From Prosthecobacter debontii (lineage in GTDB: Bacteria; Verrucomicrobiota; Verrucomicrobiia; Verrucomicrobiales; Akkermansiaceae): a stretch of 52,063 bases of DNA. The notes below the pieces were generated by a model. It had not been told where the DNA came from. It saw nothing but the letters and a program-made list of their open reading frames with translations, and made no database searches. The stretch lies in NCBI GenBank assembly GCA_945870855.1, contig CAMBTP010000017.1, positions 1-52,063 of the forward strand. The letters are read 5' to 3'. Made by a program: the position numbers and the translations under genes. Shown piece after piece: positions 30,178 to 40,683 of the stretch. Numbering within the stretch: the first letter of the stretch is position 1; each line of letters begins with the position of its first letter.

Positions 30178-32076
30178 TTACTTGATCTCTTTCTTACTCT
30201 CCTCAAAGAGCTTTTGTAATTCGACGACAAATCCCTCCTCCACAATTTTACCAAGCCTTCCGAAAGCCGCCTTGTTCAGGAAATTTCGGGTTCGCGTATC
30301 CTCGGCTATTAGATCGATCTCCGGAATCAGCCGCGCCCCCCCGCTCGTCATCACGACGGGAAGGAACGTCTCCCGCACCTTGCCTTCGGAAACCCACACA
30401 ATCTTCGCGGCCACCCATGAGGCAGAGCGATGGATCGAGGACAGCTCCGCTTTGCCCCGCTCTGCGTTCGCAAGTTCGTGGCTGATGTTGCGGAGCGCGT
30501 TCATGGGAATACCTTCCCCCCCGCCCAGCCATGCGGCGCAAGCCAGTGCTGCACCCATATCTTTTTTTTCCAACGCGACTAACCATTTGGAAATCAAAGC
30601 TCGCGCCTCGTCATCGGTCGGATGATTTTCAAAGTCCATTTTATCCAGCCTTATGCTCTCTCCCATCAGGGTCTCCCTCCAAGATAGCCGCCAGCCCGGT
30701 TCCATCTCCTCAATCCATTTGGAAAGAATCGCATGCTCCTTTTTTAAATGATTTGGCGGGGGGAAAGGGCAGTAAAGCCAGCCCTGCTCAGTTTTCCTGA
30801 AAAACAAAGTTCGTAAGTCATAACGATCCGGCTCGCTGATAGAAAACCATTGGTAAGCAACGACTGCTAGCGAGCCCTCTTCTCGGAATCCCAGTTCCAC
30901 CGGCCTGCGTATCGCACCAGGCTCATTTAGCGACCACCATATTGCCGCCGTCTCAATACACGCTTTCCTACCTTCCTTCCCAAGGTTCCCAAAATCGATC
31001 TGACGCAATGACTCGCGGATTCCCCCGGTTTTCAGACTCAGAATGAAAGCGGACTCCGCAGTTCTGGCTGATTCTGCAAAAACGACGGTGTCTGTCTCAC
31101 GGAGTTTTTCGGGAAATAAATCGCGCAAATCATCATCAAGACCATCCTCTTCCGATGCTGCCAACCCGTAGATCAGAAACTCGGGTAGATCGATCCTCCA
31201 TTCTCCCGCCGCATCGCGCGAGAAATCCAGATGGACGAGCCTCACGCCAGTTTTCGAGGCCCATTTCGGATCAAGGCACGCTAGGGAAACCATGCCATCT
31301 TTTGTATCGCGTTCCTCGTTTACACGAACCCGGATCACCTCTGGAGATACCAGCCATCTCCAGTTCGGATTATTACTCACCGCCTCCTTGGACGCCTTGA
31401 GCCGATCAGCCCAATCGGAAGGCAGAGGATCGGACAAACCGCCAAAAAAACCGAGGATTGCCGCGCGATCACCTTTCTCACAGGCCTCCAGGAATCGGTC
31501 GGTAATTTTCCCAAGGTCATCGCCTTCCAGATCCTTGCCGACGATGCTGTTACGGATCAAATCGCGGGTTTTTTTTGCGGAATCCAAAATCAACTTTTCT
31601 AGATCTGTCACCCGCTTGCGCATCATCCAGTTTTCCAACGTAGCGAGACGTTCTTTTAGTGGCACGGTGTATCCAACGACGGCGTTCTCGAACGAGGCGG
31701 GCATCGGCGCGGCGAGCCACTTATCGCCGCGTTTCACGAGGGCTATCGGAAAAACCTGCATCTCGGCGGAATCGAAGCCGCTGCTCTTGCGAATCATCGC
31801 CGCCGCGAAGCCGCCGTCCTCCCTTACCTCGCCGAGTTCCAGTTCGCCGCCTCGCAGTTCCGTCTCCAAGCTGGCGAGCCGCTTCCGGATGCTCTCGCGT
31901 TTGCGATCTGTAATATGCTCGAGCAACGCGGTGTCCCCACCCGGCTTGAGATCCAGTTTCCCGTCTCTTACCTTTCCGAGAAAATCAATAGCCGCCTCCC
32001 CGGGATCCGCTGCCATAAGCGGCGAGAGAAAGAGTCCAAGGATGATTACGCTGAGGATTTTCACCACTCGAAACAT
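30178..32076 (-). CDS. large secreted protein of unknown function
   Basis: 632 residues from the ATG at 32076, which opens a signal peptide (MFRVVKILSVIILGLFLSPL, cleavage after LMAAD). The frame is open further to 32205 but that would overlap the cupin gene and lose the signal. I recognise no domain. It is rich in charged helices (RKRLASLETELRGGELELGEV) and contains repeated-looking segments around KLDLKPGG and LLSKWIEEMEPGW. Gene order (cupin, this, prc, yggS, DUF971) on one strand suggests envelope proteostasis as a context, but no activity can be assigned. Confidence 0.7.
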   Translation of the reverse strand: MFRVVKILSVIILGLFLSPLMAADPGEAAIDFLGKVRDGKLDLKPGGDTALLEHITDRKRESIRKRLASLETELRGGELELGEVREDGGFAAAMIRKSSGFDSAEMQVFPIALVKRGDKWLAAPMPASFENAVVGYTVPLKERLATLENWMMRKRVTDLEKLILDSAKKTRDLIRNSIVGKDLEGDDLGKITDRFLEACEKGDRAAILGFFGGLSDPLPSDWADRLKASKEAVSNNPNWRWLVSPEVIRVRVNEERDTKDGMVSLACLDPKWASKTGVRLVHLDFSRDAAGEWRIDLPEFLIYGLAASEEDGLDDDLRDLFPEKLRETDTVVFAESARTAESAFILSLKTGGIRESLRQIDFGNLGKEGRKACIETAAIWWSLNEPGAIRRPVELGFREEGSLAVVAYQWFSISEPDRYDLRTLFFRKTEQGWLYCPFPPPNHLKKEHAILSKWIEEMEPGWRLSWRETLMGESIRLDKMDFENHPTDDEARALISKWLVALEKKDMGAALACAAWLGGGEGIPMNALRNISHELANAERGKAELSSIHRSASWVAAKIVWVSEGKVRETFLPVVMTSGGARLIPEIDLIAEDTRTRNFLNKAAFGRLGKIVEEGFVVELQKLFEESKKEIK

Positions 32077-32117
32077 CCACTCAAGATGCTGGGAAGGAAA
32101 GCCCACAATTTGAACTT

Positions 32118-32471
32118 TCACTCGAAATACGTATCCTCGTGCCGATACGGCGGCGCACAGCAGCAGAGAAAAACGAGTTCCTGCTCTGCAGTGATCTGAT
32201 GCCATGCGCCTGCCGGGATCAGCACCGCGTCCCCCGGGCCGATCGTTTCCACCTCGCCATCGATCTCCATCCGCCCGCGCCCGCCGAGCACATAGTAGAA
32301 CTCCTCGCTCTCCTTATGGTAATGCCTCTGCGTCGCGCAACCAACCGGCAGCCGCGCTTCTGCGAGGCTCTGGTTTTTCACTGGCGCGTTCGCGGAGTCC
32401 AGCAGGCTGGTGATCGTCGAGCCGTCCTTGGTCGTGAACGGCTGCTGCGTTTCTCGCTTTCTGATTTCCAT
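32118..32471 (-). CDS. small cupin-domain protein
   Basis: 117 residues, a single cupin barrel. Cupin motif 1 is QRHYHKESEEFYYVLGGRG with the metal-ligand His and Glu residues, and motif 2 is IPAGAWHQITAE with its His. C-terminal CCCAPPYRHEDTYF is Cys/His-rich. Small cupins of this type bind Fe, Mn or Zn; sugar-isomerase or regulatory roles are possible but unproven. Lies 41 bp before the unknown secreted protein, probably in one transcript with it. Confidence 0.86.
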   Translation of the reverse strand: MEIRKRETQQPFTTKDGSTITSLLDSANAPVKNQSLAEARLPVGCATQRHYHKESEEFYYVLGGRGRMEIDGEVETIGPGDAVLIPAGAWHQITAEQELVFLCCCAPPYRHEDTYFE

Positions 32472-32647
32472 AGCCTTTCTATAATATTTTCAGCTCAAGG
32501 ACACCATCCCAATCCTTGCCAGACCGCCCTTTTCCATTTTATCTTCAAAGCCTCAAACAACATCCCACTCTTCCGAAAAAAAGCCGATCGCTATCATGCA
32601 CCTCTTCCTTAAGGTTTAAATTTTAAAGTTTATAGTTTTCCCATCGT

Positions 32648-33505
32648 ATGCGCCCCGGCCTCATTCTCAAACTCTCCTCGCCCGATCATCCCGGCATCGT
32701 CGCAAAAATCGCTACCTATGTCGCCTCGCACAAAGGCAACCTCATCGAGTTTAGCCAATTTTCCGATCAGATCGGGAAAAAATTCTTCGCCCGCCTTGAG
32801 ATCGATACTTCCGACCTCGATGTAACGGTGGAGGATTTCATGGCAGGATTCGGCACACTTGGACGATCGCTGCAGGCCACATGGCACTTCCGCCCGCTGC
32901 CCTATAAAATGCGCACCGCCGTTCTCGTTACCAAGACCGATCACTGCCTCAACGAAATTATCTGGCGCACCGAGCTGAACGAACTCCCCATCGAGATCAC
33001 CTCAGTCATCGGCAACCGCGAAGCCTGCCGCTCCATCACCGAGCGCTCCGGCATCCCTTTTCATCATATTGAAATGGATGGAGAACGCCGCGAAAAAGGC
33101 TTCCTCGAAATCCGCAATCTACTCCTCGCCGAGAACGTGGAGCTCATCGTCCTCGCCCGCTTCATGCAGATCCTGCCGGATACCTTCTGCCGGGAATTTT
33201 CCGGAAAAATCATCAACATCCACCACTCCTTCCTCCCCGCCTTCATCGGCGCAAACCCTTACAAGCAGGCCCACGAGCGCGGCGTGAAACTCATCGGTGC
33301 CACCTGCCACTACGTCACCGCGGATCTCGACGCCGGCCCGATCATCGAGCAGGAAGTCGAGCGAGTCTCCCATTTCCACTCCCCCACGGATCTCTCCCGC
33401 CTAGGCCGCCAATGCGAACGCATCGCCCTCGCCAAAGGCATCCGCTACCACGTCCACGACCGCACCCTCATCGACGGCCACCGCGCGATCGTGTTCCCGG
33501 ATTGA
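32648..33505 (+). CDS. purU: formyltetrahydrofolate deformylase
   Basis: 285 residues. N-terminal ACT domain (about 4-80, LILKLSSPDHPGIVAKIATYV) binds a regulatory ligand. The catalytic formyl-transferase-like domain has the NIHHSFLPAFIGANPY motif (Asn and His active-site residues) and DLDAGPIIEQ (Asp). Hydrolyses 10-formyl-THF to formate and THF, feeding PurT-type purine synthesis and folate balance. The upstream spacer is AT-rich (TTTAAATTTTAAAG). The MITE copy B begins soon after its stop. Confidence 0.93.
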   Translation: MRPGLILKLSSPDHPGIVAKIATYVASHKGNLIEFSQFSDQIGKKFFARLEIDTSDLDVTVEDFMAGFGTLGRSLQATWHFRPLPYKMRTAVLVTKTDHCLNEIIWRTELNELPIEITSVIGNREACRSITERSGIPFHHIEMDGERREKGFLEIRNLLLAENVELIVLARFMQILPDTFCREFSGKIINIHHSFLPAFIGANPYKQAHERGVKLIGATCHYVTADLDAGPIIEQEVERVSHFHSPTDLSRLGRQCERIALAKGIRYHVHDRTLIDGHRAIVFPD

Positions 33506-33559
33506 GCGGCTGTGATTTTTCCGGCGGATGATGACCGCAACGCAGGCACATCCCATACC

Positions 33560-33975
33560 GGTAGGGCCGATCCGGCTCGGTCTGCCCTGATCAAAAACGG
33601 AGGAGCCATAGACCGTTTGCCAAAAGTCATTGCGCATATCCATGCCGCCGGAGGCTTTTGACTGCTGCGGTTCTCATCCGCAGCTTTTTAGGTTCGTGAT
33701 GGAAAAACGAAGTACCCCGGTAGCAACCCGTCGTCCCGTAAAACAAAGCCGTCCTTAAGAGCTGTGAATGAAGAATCACAGCAGTCCAGAGCCTGCGGCG
33801 CACTCTACTTTGTTGTCACTTCACTTTTGCGCACGAACTTTTGGCAAACGGTTTAATCCCGGAATGGCAGTGAAACCGATGTGCGGCGGTGTTTTGTTCC
33901 GGGATTTCACGCCCGCCAGAGTAGGCGGTGCGTTTGATTTTGGAAATGGGCTGACCGAGCCGGATCAGCCCTACC
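33560..33975. mobile_element. MITE-like palindromic element, copy B (interrupted)
   Basis: Left arm 33560-33598 (GGTAGGGCCGATCCGGC...) and right arm 33932-33975 (...GCCGGATCAGCCCTACC) match copy A at 5641-5812. Removing the 245-bp insert (33611-33853 plus one TA) leaves about 171 bp, against 172 in copy A. The outer left end begins at about 33514 (GATTTTTCC). It lies between purU and the end of xylA; the 505-bp stretch 33506-34010 holds nothing else. Confidence 0.85.
33611..33853. mobile_element. 243-bp nested MITE with TA target duplication
   Basis: Terminal inverted repeats GACCGTTTGCCAAAAGT (33611-33627) and the reverse complement ACTTTTGGCAAACGGTT (33837-33853) match at 16 of 17 positions and weakly extend to about 26. 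The element is flanked by TA on both sides (33609-33610 and 33854-33855), the target duplication of Tc1/mariner-IS630 elements. No coding capacity, so it would be non-autonomous. It sits inside copy B of the other element, so it inserted later. Confidence 0.85.
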
Positions 33976-34010
33976 GGATGAAGCTGGCATGGCGGATTCT
34001 GCCGCTACGC

Positions 34011-35327
<1,317 letters not shown>

Positions 35328-35380
35328 TTATGAGGCCTCCATCTCTTCGGCAAGTGTGAAAAGTGTGAAAATCGGAAGCG

Positions 35381-36247
35381 GTGGTTGATTCGCCCCCGCT
35401 GCGCCTTTACGAATACCCCGTGATCCGACCCGTCGATTCCCTCATCGATTTCCTGCAAGCCGAACAAGCGCGCGGGCGCAGCCATATATTTCTCGATAAC
35501 AGCGCCCGCGACGGACTCCGTGAGCTGTATATCCGGATGCGTAAACCGCCTGCCGCAGCGGCATCCTCGCCAACCCAGCCCGCCGCTCCCGTTTCGCAGG
35601 ATGTCGTGATTACTGGAAACGGAAAAGCGGAGCAACTCGCGGGACTGCGGAAACAAGCAGAACGTTGGGCACCCGCGATGGCACTTGGCACTTTGCGCGA
35701 GAAAATGGTTTTCGCGACAGGCAACCCAGACGCTGCGATCATGCTCATCGGTGAGGCACCAGGCTACAACGAGGAGAAAGACGGTGAGCCCTTCGTCGGC
35801 CCAGCGGGACAGAAGCTCAACGATATTCTCAAGGCCATGGGACTGCGGAGGGAGGACACTTATATTTCAAATCTTGTGAAATTCCGCCCGTCATTACCGA
35901 AACAGACGACGAACAACCGCAAATCCAGCCCCGAGGAAATGGCCGCGTTCCTGCCGTTGGTGATGGCGGAAATTTCTATCATCCAACCAAAGCTCATCAT
36001 CGCTCTCGGCGGGATTACGGCGGAGGGCTTGCTCGGACTGGAGGGCACGGTCGGTGATATGCGCGGGAAATGGCACGAGGTTTCCGGCATCCCCGCACGC
36101 GTCACCTACCACCCGAGTTACCTTCTCCACAGCGACGGCTCGAACGATGTGAAACGCGCTCTCTGGGAAGATATGCTCGCCGCGATGGAAAAACTTGGCA
36201 TGCCAATCTCGGATAAACAGCGCGGCTTTTTCCTGACGAAGGGTTGA
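35381..36247 (+). CDS. family-4-like uracil-DNA glycosylase lacking Fe-S cysteines
   Basis: 288 residues from a GTG at 35381. Motif 1 GEAPGYNEEKDGEPFVGPAG (about 124-143), the YISNLVKFRP segment (161-170) and the motif-2 end THPSYLL-like TYHPSYLL (242-249) mark the family-4 uracil-DNA glycosylases, which cut uracil from DNA. Family 4 has a 4Fe-4S cluster held by four cysteines; this protein has no Cys residue at all. KCRP is KFRP here, and the other Cys positions are Ala, Phe or similar. It also has a 105-residue N-terminal extension with a Pro/Ala linker (55-72). It lies 18 bp upstream of an Lhr-type helicase, so likely co-transcribed. Confidence 0.85.
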   Translation: MVDSPPLRLYEYPVIRPVDSLIDFLQAEQARGRSHIFLDNSARDGLRELYIRMRKPPAAAASSPTQPAAPVSQDVVITGNGKAEQLAGLRKQAERWAPAMALGTLREKMVFATGNPDAAIMLIGEAPGYNEEKDGEPFVGPAGQKLNDILKAMGLRREDTYISNLVKFRPSLPKQTTNNRKSSPEEMAAFLPLVMAEISIIQPKLIIALGGITAEGLLGLEGTVGDMRGKWHEVSGIPARVTYHPSYLLHSDGSNDVKRALWEDMLAAMEKLGMPISDKQRGFFLTKG

Positions 36248-36265
36248 TCGGGTGTCTTTGATGGA

Positions 36266-38722
36266 ATGAACGCACCGCACCCATTGATTGAACGCTTGTT
36301 CGAAGGGCGTGGGTGGCAGCCTCATGATTTCCAAAAGGAAACATGGAGCGCCTATGCCGAGGGAAAATCTGGCTTGCTCCACGCGCCCACGGGCACGGGA
36401 AAAACGCTCGCCGTGTGGCTCGGTCCAGTCGCCGAAGCAATGGATGCGCGTGAAGCTCCGCAAGGCTGCCGCGTGATTTGGCTCACTCCGCTGCGGGCAC
36501 TCGCACAGGACACTGCGCGTTCGCTCAGTGAGCCGCTTCACGCACTGGATAGCGGACTTGAGGTGGCAGTTCGCACCGGTGACACTTCATCCTATCGGAA
36601 AGCAAAGCTCCGTGAACGCCTGCCCTTCGCGCTCGTCACCACGCCGGAGAGCCTTTCCCTAATGCTGACCTACGAGGATTCCCGTAGTAAACTTGAACAA
36701 CTCACCTGCGTGGTGATCGACGAATGGCATGAGCTACTGGGCACCAAGCGCGGCGTCCAGACTGAGCTTTGCCTCGCCCGGCTGCGTCATTGGGCACCGA
36801 ATATCCGCGTCTGGGGCGTTTCAGCTACACTCGGAAATTTACCGCAAGCCGCCGCGGTGCTTGGTGGCTCCTCCGCGGCGCAGATGTGTTCCGTCGATTC
36901 GACAATCAAGCGCAAGATCGAGATCCGCACTCTGATTCCGAAATGTGTGGAGACCTTTCCATGGGGCGGACATCTCGGATTAGCGATGGCCGGACGCGTA
37001 GCTAAATCGCTGCATTTGGTGAAAGCATCCTTGGTTTTCACTAATACACGGTCTCAAAGCGAACTGTGGTTGCAAGCCTTACTAGAAGCCGATGCTTCGC
37101 TGAAAGATCGTATCGCGATTCACCATGGCTCGCTCGCGCAGGATGAGCGCAGGGAAACCGAGCAGCTCCTGATGGAGGGAAAATTGCTCGCCGTGGTCTG
37201 CACCTCCTCGCTTGATCTCGGTCTAGATTTTTCCTGCATTGAACAGGTAATCCAGATCGGCAGCCCGAAAGGTGTGGCGCGTCTTCTCCAGCGAGCAGGG
37301 CGCTCCGGACATCAACCTGGAAGCACTCCGAAGTTGCTCTGCGTGCCCACCAATGCGCTCGAGTTGCTGGAGTTCGCCGCAGCACAGGATGCGATGGATG
37401 CCAAGGAAATCGAATCCAAGCGCCCGCTGGAACAGCCGCTTGATGTATTGATCCAGCACGTAACAAGCTGCGCCATCGGTGAGCGTGTCGCGGAGGCGCA
37501 GCTGTTCGATGAAGTCCGCTCGACCTATGCCTATCGTGCGCTTTCTCCGGAGCATTGGGAATGGGTGCTGGGTTTTATTTCGAATGGCGGCGCCGCACTC
37601 CGCGCTTATCCGCAGTATCACAAAGTCCTGCGTGAAAACGGGTTTCTCCACTTCACGGACAAACGCATGATCCAGCTTCACCGGATGAACATCGGCACGA
37701 TCACAGGTGACACGGCGGTCAGCTTGCGGTTTGCCAATGGTCAACGCATCGGCAGCGTGGAGGAAAGTTTCATCCGCAAACTGAAACCCGGCTCACCCTT
37801 CATCTTCGCGGGGCGCTTGCTGGAGCTGGTGCGCCTTCACCAGTTGATCGCCACCGTGAAACCCTGCGCGCGCAGCAAGGCACGCGGTGAAATCCCGATT
37901 TGGGCAGGCAGCAAAATGCCCTTGTCCACCGAGCTATCCAAAGCCGTGGCCCGCAGGCTCGATGCGGACCTGAAACTCGCACCCCGCCCCGAAACCGAGG
38001 CGATCAATGATCTGCTCCGCATCCAGCGCGCCTGGTCGGAGGTGCCGAACGACCGGATTCTACAAGTCGAACATGCACGTTCCCGGCAGGGCGAACACTT
38101 GTTTTTCTACACCTTCGCCGGTCGGATGGCCAACGAAGGGCTTGGAGCCCTATTCGCGCATCGCCTCAGCGAGGGCAGCCCGCAAAGCATCCAGGTCACT
38201 CAGAACGATTATGGATTTTCCCTGACATCCAGCCGCCCGCTCCCGCTCGACGAATCGCGGCTTCGAGAGGCGGCTTCACCAAAGGATCTGTTAGAAACCC
38301 TGATGAACTGCCTCAACACTCATGAACTTTCCCGCACGCGCTTCCGCGAGGTGGCGCGCGTCGCTGGATTGATCCAACAAATGCAGCCCGGTGACCGTAA
38401 AGGAATGCGCCAGATCCAAACCTCCGCCGGCTTGTTGTTCGAAGTCTTCGGACGCTACGATCCTGAAAATTTGCTCCTCGATCAGTCGCGTCGTGAGATG
38501 CTGGAAGGAAGTCTTGAAATCGATCGCCTGCACCGCGTCCTTCATGAAATTTCCGAAAAACCCATGCGTCTCATCGAACTCAAACGCCTCACGCCGATGG
38601 CTTTTCCGCTCTGGGCGGAGCGCCTGAATTTTGTCATCTCCACTCAAGACGCCGCGTCCATATTGGAGGAAATGCTCACTACACTGAATGCCGAAGCCGA
38701 TGAAACCCTCAATCATTCCTGA
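36266..38722 (+). CDS. Lhr-type DEXH helicase, ligase-associated DNA damage response
   Basis: 818 residues. Superfamily 2 motifs in order: Walker A APTGTGKT (40-47), DEWH (152-155), SATLGN (186-191), SLDLGLDF and QRAGRSGHQ in the C-terminal RecA lobe, followed by the winged-helix and Lhr-core beta-sheet domains. Length fits the bacterial ligase-associated (TIGR04121) subgroup rather than the 1500-residue full Lhr. It unwinds DNA or RNA-DNA in repair. Overlaps the phosphoesterase gene by 35 bp, so tightly coupled. The ATP-dependent ligase and nuclease usual in this system are not in this window. Confidence 0.9.
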   Translation: MNAPHPLIERLFEGRGWQPHDFQKETWSAYAEGKSGLLHAPTGTGKTLAVWLGPVAEAMDAREAPQGCRVIWLTPLRALAQDTARSLSEPLHALDSGLEVAVRTGDTSSYRKAKLRERLPFALVTTPESLSLMLTYEDSRSKLEQLTCVVIDEWHELLGTKRGVQTELCLARLRHWAPNIRVWGVSATLGNLPQAAAVLGGSSAAQMCSVDSTIKRKIEIRTLIPKCVETFPWGGHLGLAMAGRVAKSLHLVKASLVFTNTRSQSELWLQALLEADASLKDRIAIHHGSLAQDERRETEQLLMEGKLLAVVCTSSLDLGLDFSCIEQVIQIGSPKGVARLLQRAGRSGHQPGSTPKLLCVPTNALELLEFAAAQDAMDAKEIESKRPLEQPLDVLIQHVTSCAIGERVAEAQLFDEVRSTYAYRALSPEHWEWVLGFISNGGAALRAYPQYHKVLRENGFLHFTDKRMIQLHRMNIGTITGDTAVSLRFANGQRIGSVEESFIRKLKPGSPFIFAGRLLELVRLHQLIATVKPCARSKARGEIPIWAGSKMPLSTELSKAVARRLDADLKLAPRPETEAINDLLRIQRAWSEVPNDRILQVEHARSRQGEHLFFYTFAGRMANEGLGALFAHRLSEGSPQSIQVTQNDYGFSLTSSRPLPLDESRLREAASPKDLLETLMNCLNTHELSRTRFREVARVAGLIQQMQPGDRKGMRQIQTSAGLLFEVFGRYDPENLLLDQSRREMLEGSLEIDRLHRVLHEISEKPMRLIELKRLTPMAFPLWAERLNFVISTQDAASILEEMLTTLNAEADETLNHS

Positions 38723-39359
38723 AGCAGGATCGCGCCAGATCCGTTTCGCGGGCGAGGATCTGATACTTCTCGCGGAGCGCGCCGTTCTCTGGCCGACACG
38801 CAGCGCCCTCATGCTGTCCGATGTCCATTTCGGAAAATCCGCCACCTTTCGCGCTTTCGGCATCCCAGTTCCAGAAGGGGAATCACAGACCGACCTCGAT
38901 CGTATCACACAGCTTGTGGAACGATATGAAGTGGAGCACCTCGCCATCATTGGAGATTTTTACCACAGCGGAATTGCTCTGAGCCCCAGCTTGCATGAGT
39001 CGCTGGCTTCATTTCGTGATTCACTGAATGCCGAGATCATTTTGGTTCGCGGAAATCACGATAAGACGCGCCACGAACTTCTCCCAATAATCGACCGCCT
39101 CAATTGGTCTCCCATTGAGCTTGTCCATGATCCCGCCGATTCCACTCCGCAGCAGCCCACCATCGCCGGTCACTTGCATCCGCTCTGCCGGATCGGAAAA
39201 GGTGGTCGCGCTTCCAGACTACCTTGTTTCATGAAAACGGAAAACCTGCTCGTCCTTCCCGCCTTCGGCACGTTCACCGCAGGCCACATCGTAAAAGCCA
39301 AGGCGGGACAAACGCTCTACCCCATCGCCAAGCAAACTGTTTTTATAGATCCGCGGTGA
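38688..39359 (+). CDS. pdeM: PdeM-like ligase-associated metallophosphoesterase
   Basis: 223 residues. Calcineurin-type metal motifs: SDVHFGK (DXH), GDFYHSG, VRGNHDK (GNH), GHLHP (GHXH). This matches the TIGR04123-type partner of the helicase in ligase-associated repair clusters, a putative nuclease or phosphodiesterase. Two starts are possible: 38688 (35-bp overlap with the helicase) and 38700; I use the first. Its stop codon at 39357-39359 touches the convergent LOG gene without a gap. Confidence 0.87.
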   Translation: MPKPMKPSIIPEAGSRQIRFAGEDLILLAERAVLWPTRSALMLSDVHFGKSATFRAFGIPVPEGESQTDLDRITQLVERYEVEHLAIIGDFYHSGIALSPSLHESLASFRDSLNAEIILVRGNHDKTRHELLPIIDRLNWSPIELVHDPADSTPQQPTIAGHLHPLCRIGKGGRASRLPCFMKTENLLVLPAFGTFTAGHIVKAKAGQTLYPIAKQTVFIDPR

Positions 39360-40178
39360 TTATCGCACCGCACGCTCGCCGAGCACCGGCATCGGCTTCG
39401 GAACCTTTTTCCTTCTCAACCCAAACTGCCTCACGGCATTGCGCTGGAGGTGGGCTTTCGCTTCCTCGACGCTATCCGTGAAAAAAATCAGATCCGGATC
39501 TTCAGGACTGATCGTCCCCTCCTCTGCCATTCGATAGACAAAATCCATCAACGGTTGCCAGAAATCCCGCCCCATGAGGATGATAGGGAAATTTTTCAGC
39601 TTCCCAGTTTGGATGAGAGTCATCGTCTCGAACATCTCGTCGAGCGTCCCCGCCCCCCCGGGCATGACCACGAAAGCGTAGGAGTATTTCACCAGCATCG
39701 TCTTGCGTGTAAAAAAGTAGCGCATGTTCACAGAGCGGTGGACGTAGGGGTTCACACTTTGCTCGAAGGGCAGCTCGATATTCACTCCGATCGAACTACC
39801 ACCCGCCTCGTAGGCTCCTTGGTTCGCCGCTTGCATGATGCCCGGCCCGCCACCAGTGAGAACCGTGAAACCCAGCTCCGCGCAGGCCTCACCCATCTCG
39901 CGGGCAAGCTCATAGTAACGCGTTCCCGGCTTTGTCCTAGCAGAGCCGAAAATAGTGACGCAAGGACCAACAAAATGCAGGATGCGGTAAGCACGGATGA
40001 AATCAATACCCACTCGAAACAGTGAAATTAAGTCATGCAAACGCGAGCTTGGCCCGGCAAGCCATGAGCTTTCCTCCGTCTCCAATTCGAACCGTGCCTG
40101 TTGCCGGATCTCCTCCTCGGTGATCTCGTGCTCCTCCGAAACTTCCGGGCATTCCGGACAAGATTTTTTATCGCTCAT
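39360..40178 (-). CDS. LOG family (TIGR00730) protein
   Basis: 272 residues. The signature GGGPGIMQAANQGAYEAGG (109-127) and PGGAGTLDE (173-181) mark the lonely-guy phosphoribohydrolase family, which releases nucleobase or cytokinin-like base from nucleoside monophosphates. Whether this one makes cytokinin or acts in nucleotide clean-up is not shown. The N-terminal 45 residues are charged and include CPECPE, an unusual Cys pair. Convergent with pdeM with zero gap, so terminators must overlap coding sequence. Confidence 0.89.
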   Translation of the reverse strand: MSDKKSCPECPEVSEEHEITEEEIRQQARFELETEESSWLAGPSSRLHDLISLFRVGIDFIRAYRILHFVGPCVTIFGSARTKPGTRYYELAREMGEACAELGFTVLTGGGPGIMQAANQGAYEAGGSSIGVNIELPFEQSVNPYVHRSVNMRYFFTRKTMLVKYSYAFVVMPGGAGTLDEMFETMTLIQTGKLKNFPIILMGRDFWQPLMDFVYRMAEEGTISPEDPDLIFFTDSVEEAKAHLQRNAVRQFGLRRKKVPKPMPVLGERAVR

Positions 40179-40254
40179 CGCGACGAGCTAACACCATTCC
40201 CGGCACGCTGGAAAATGTTTTCCTAAAAACGGGCCGGGTTTCGGATCGGTTCGA

Positions 40255-40422
40255 TCAATGCCGCACCTTGGCAAGTGCGGCTGTTCTGGCGCGGCGCGGC
40301 GCGGCTTTTGCTGCTTCCTGACCCACTCGCTTGAGAAGCGCAATCAGCGACGCTGTGATGAAATATTCCTTTAACAGGGCTTCGCGACTTTCGCCGTTCT
40401 TGGTTTTATATACGATTTTCAT
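40255..40422 (-). CDS. small basic hypothetical protein
   Basis: 55 residues from the ATG at 40422; a longer reading to 40455 is possible. Basic and Ala-rich at the C-terminus (AAKAAPRRARTAALAKVRH), with no motif I recognise and no Shine-Dalgarno. It could be real, since it stands alone in an otherwise empty 505-bp spacer, but the chance of a random frame is high. Confidence 0.3.
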   Translation of the reverse strand: MKIVYKTKNGESREALLKEYFITASLIALLKRVGQEAAKAAPRRARTAALAKVRH

Positions 40423-40683
40423 GATGGATTGGGTCTGATTTACGAATCGAAACACATCAACTTCGCACGTGAAAGTGGCAGCGCTACTGGTTTTTTAAGA
40501 ATTTATGTTTTTTCTGAATGTAATCTGAAAACTCGGTGTCGTCTTCGCGGCTGCCTATTTCTTGATTCAATGGGAAATCGTTGCGGCTCTCTCCCTAATG
40601 TAGGTGCCCAGTTCGCACTGCTTCTTTATCTTCCTTGAAATTTGGATTTTGAATTTTGAATTTTACCATCCACCCTCGCTGCC

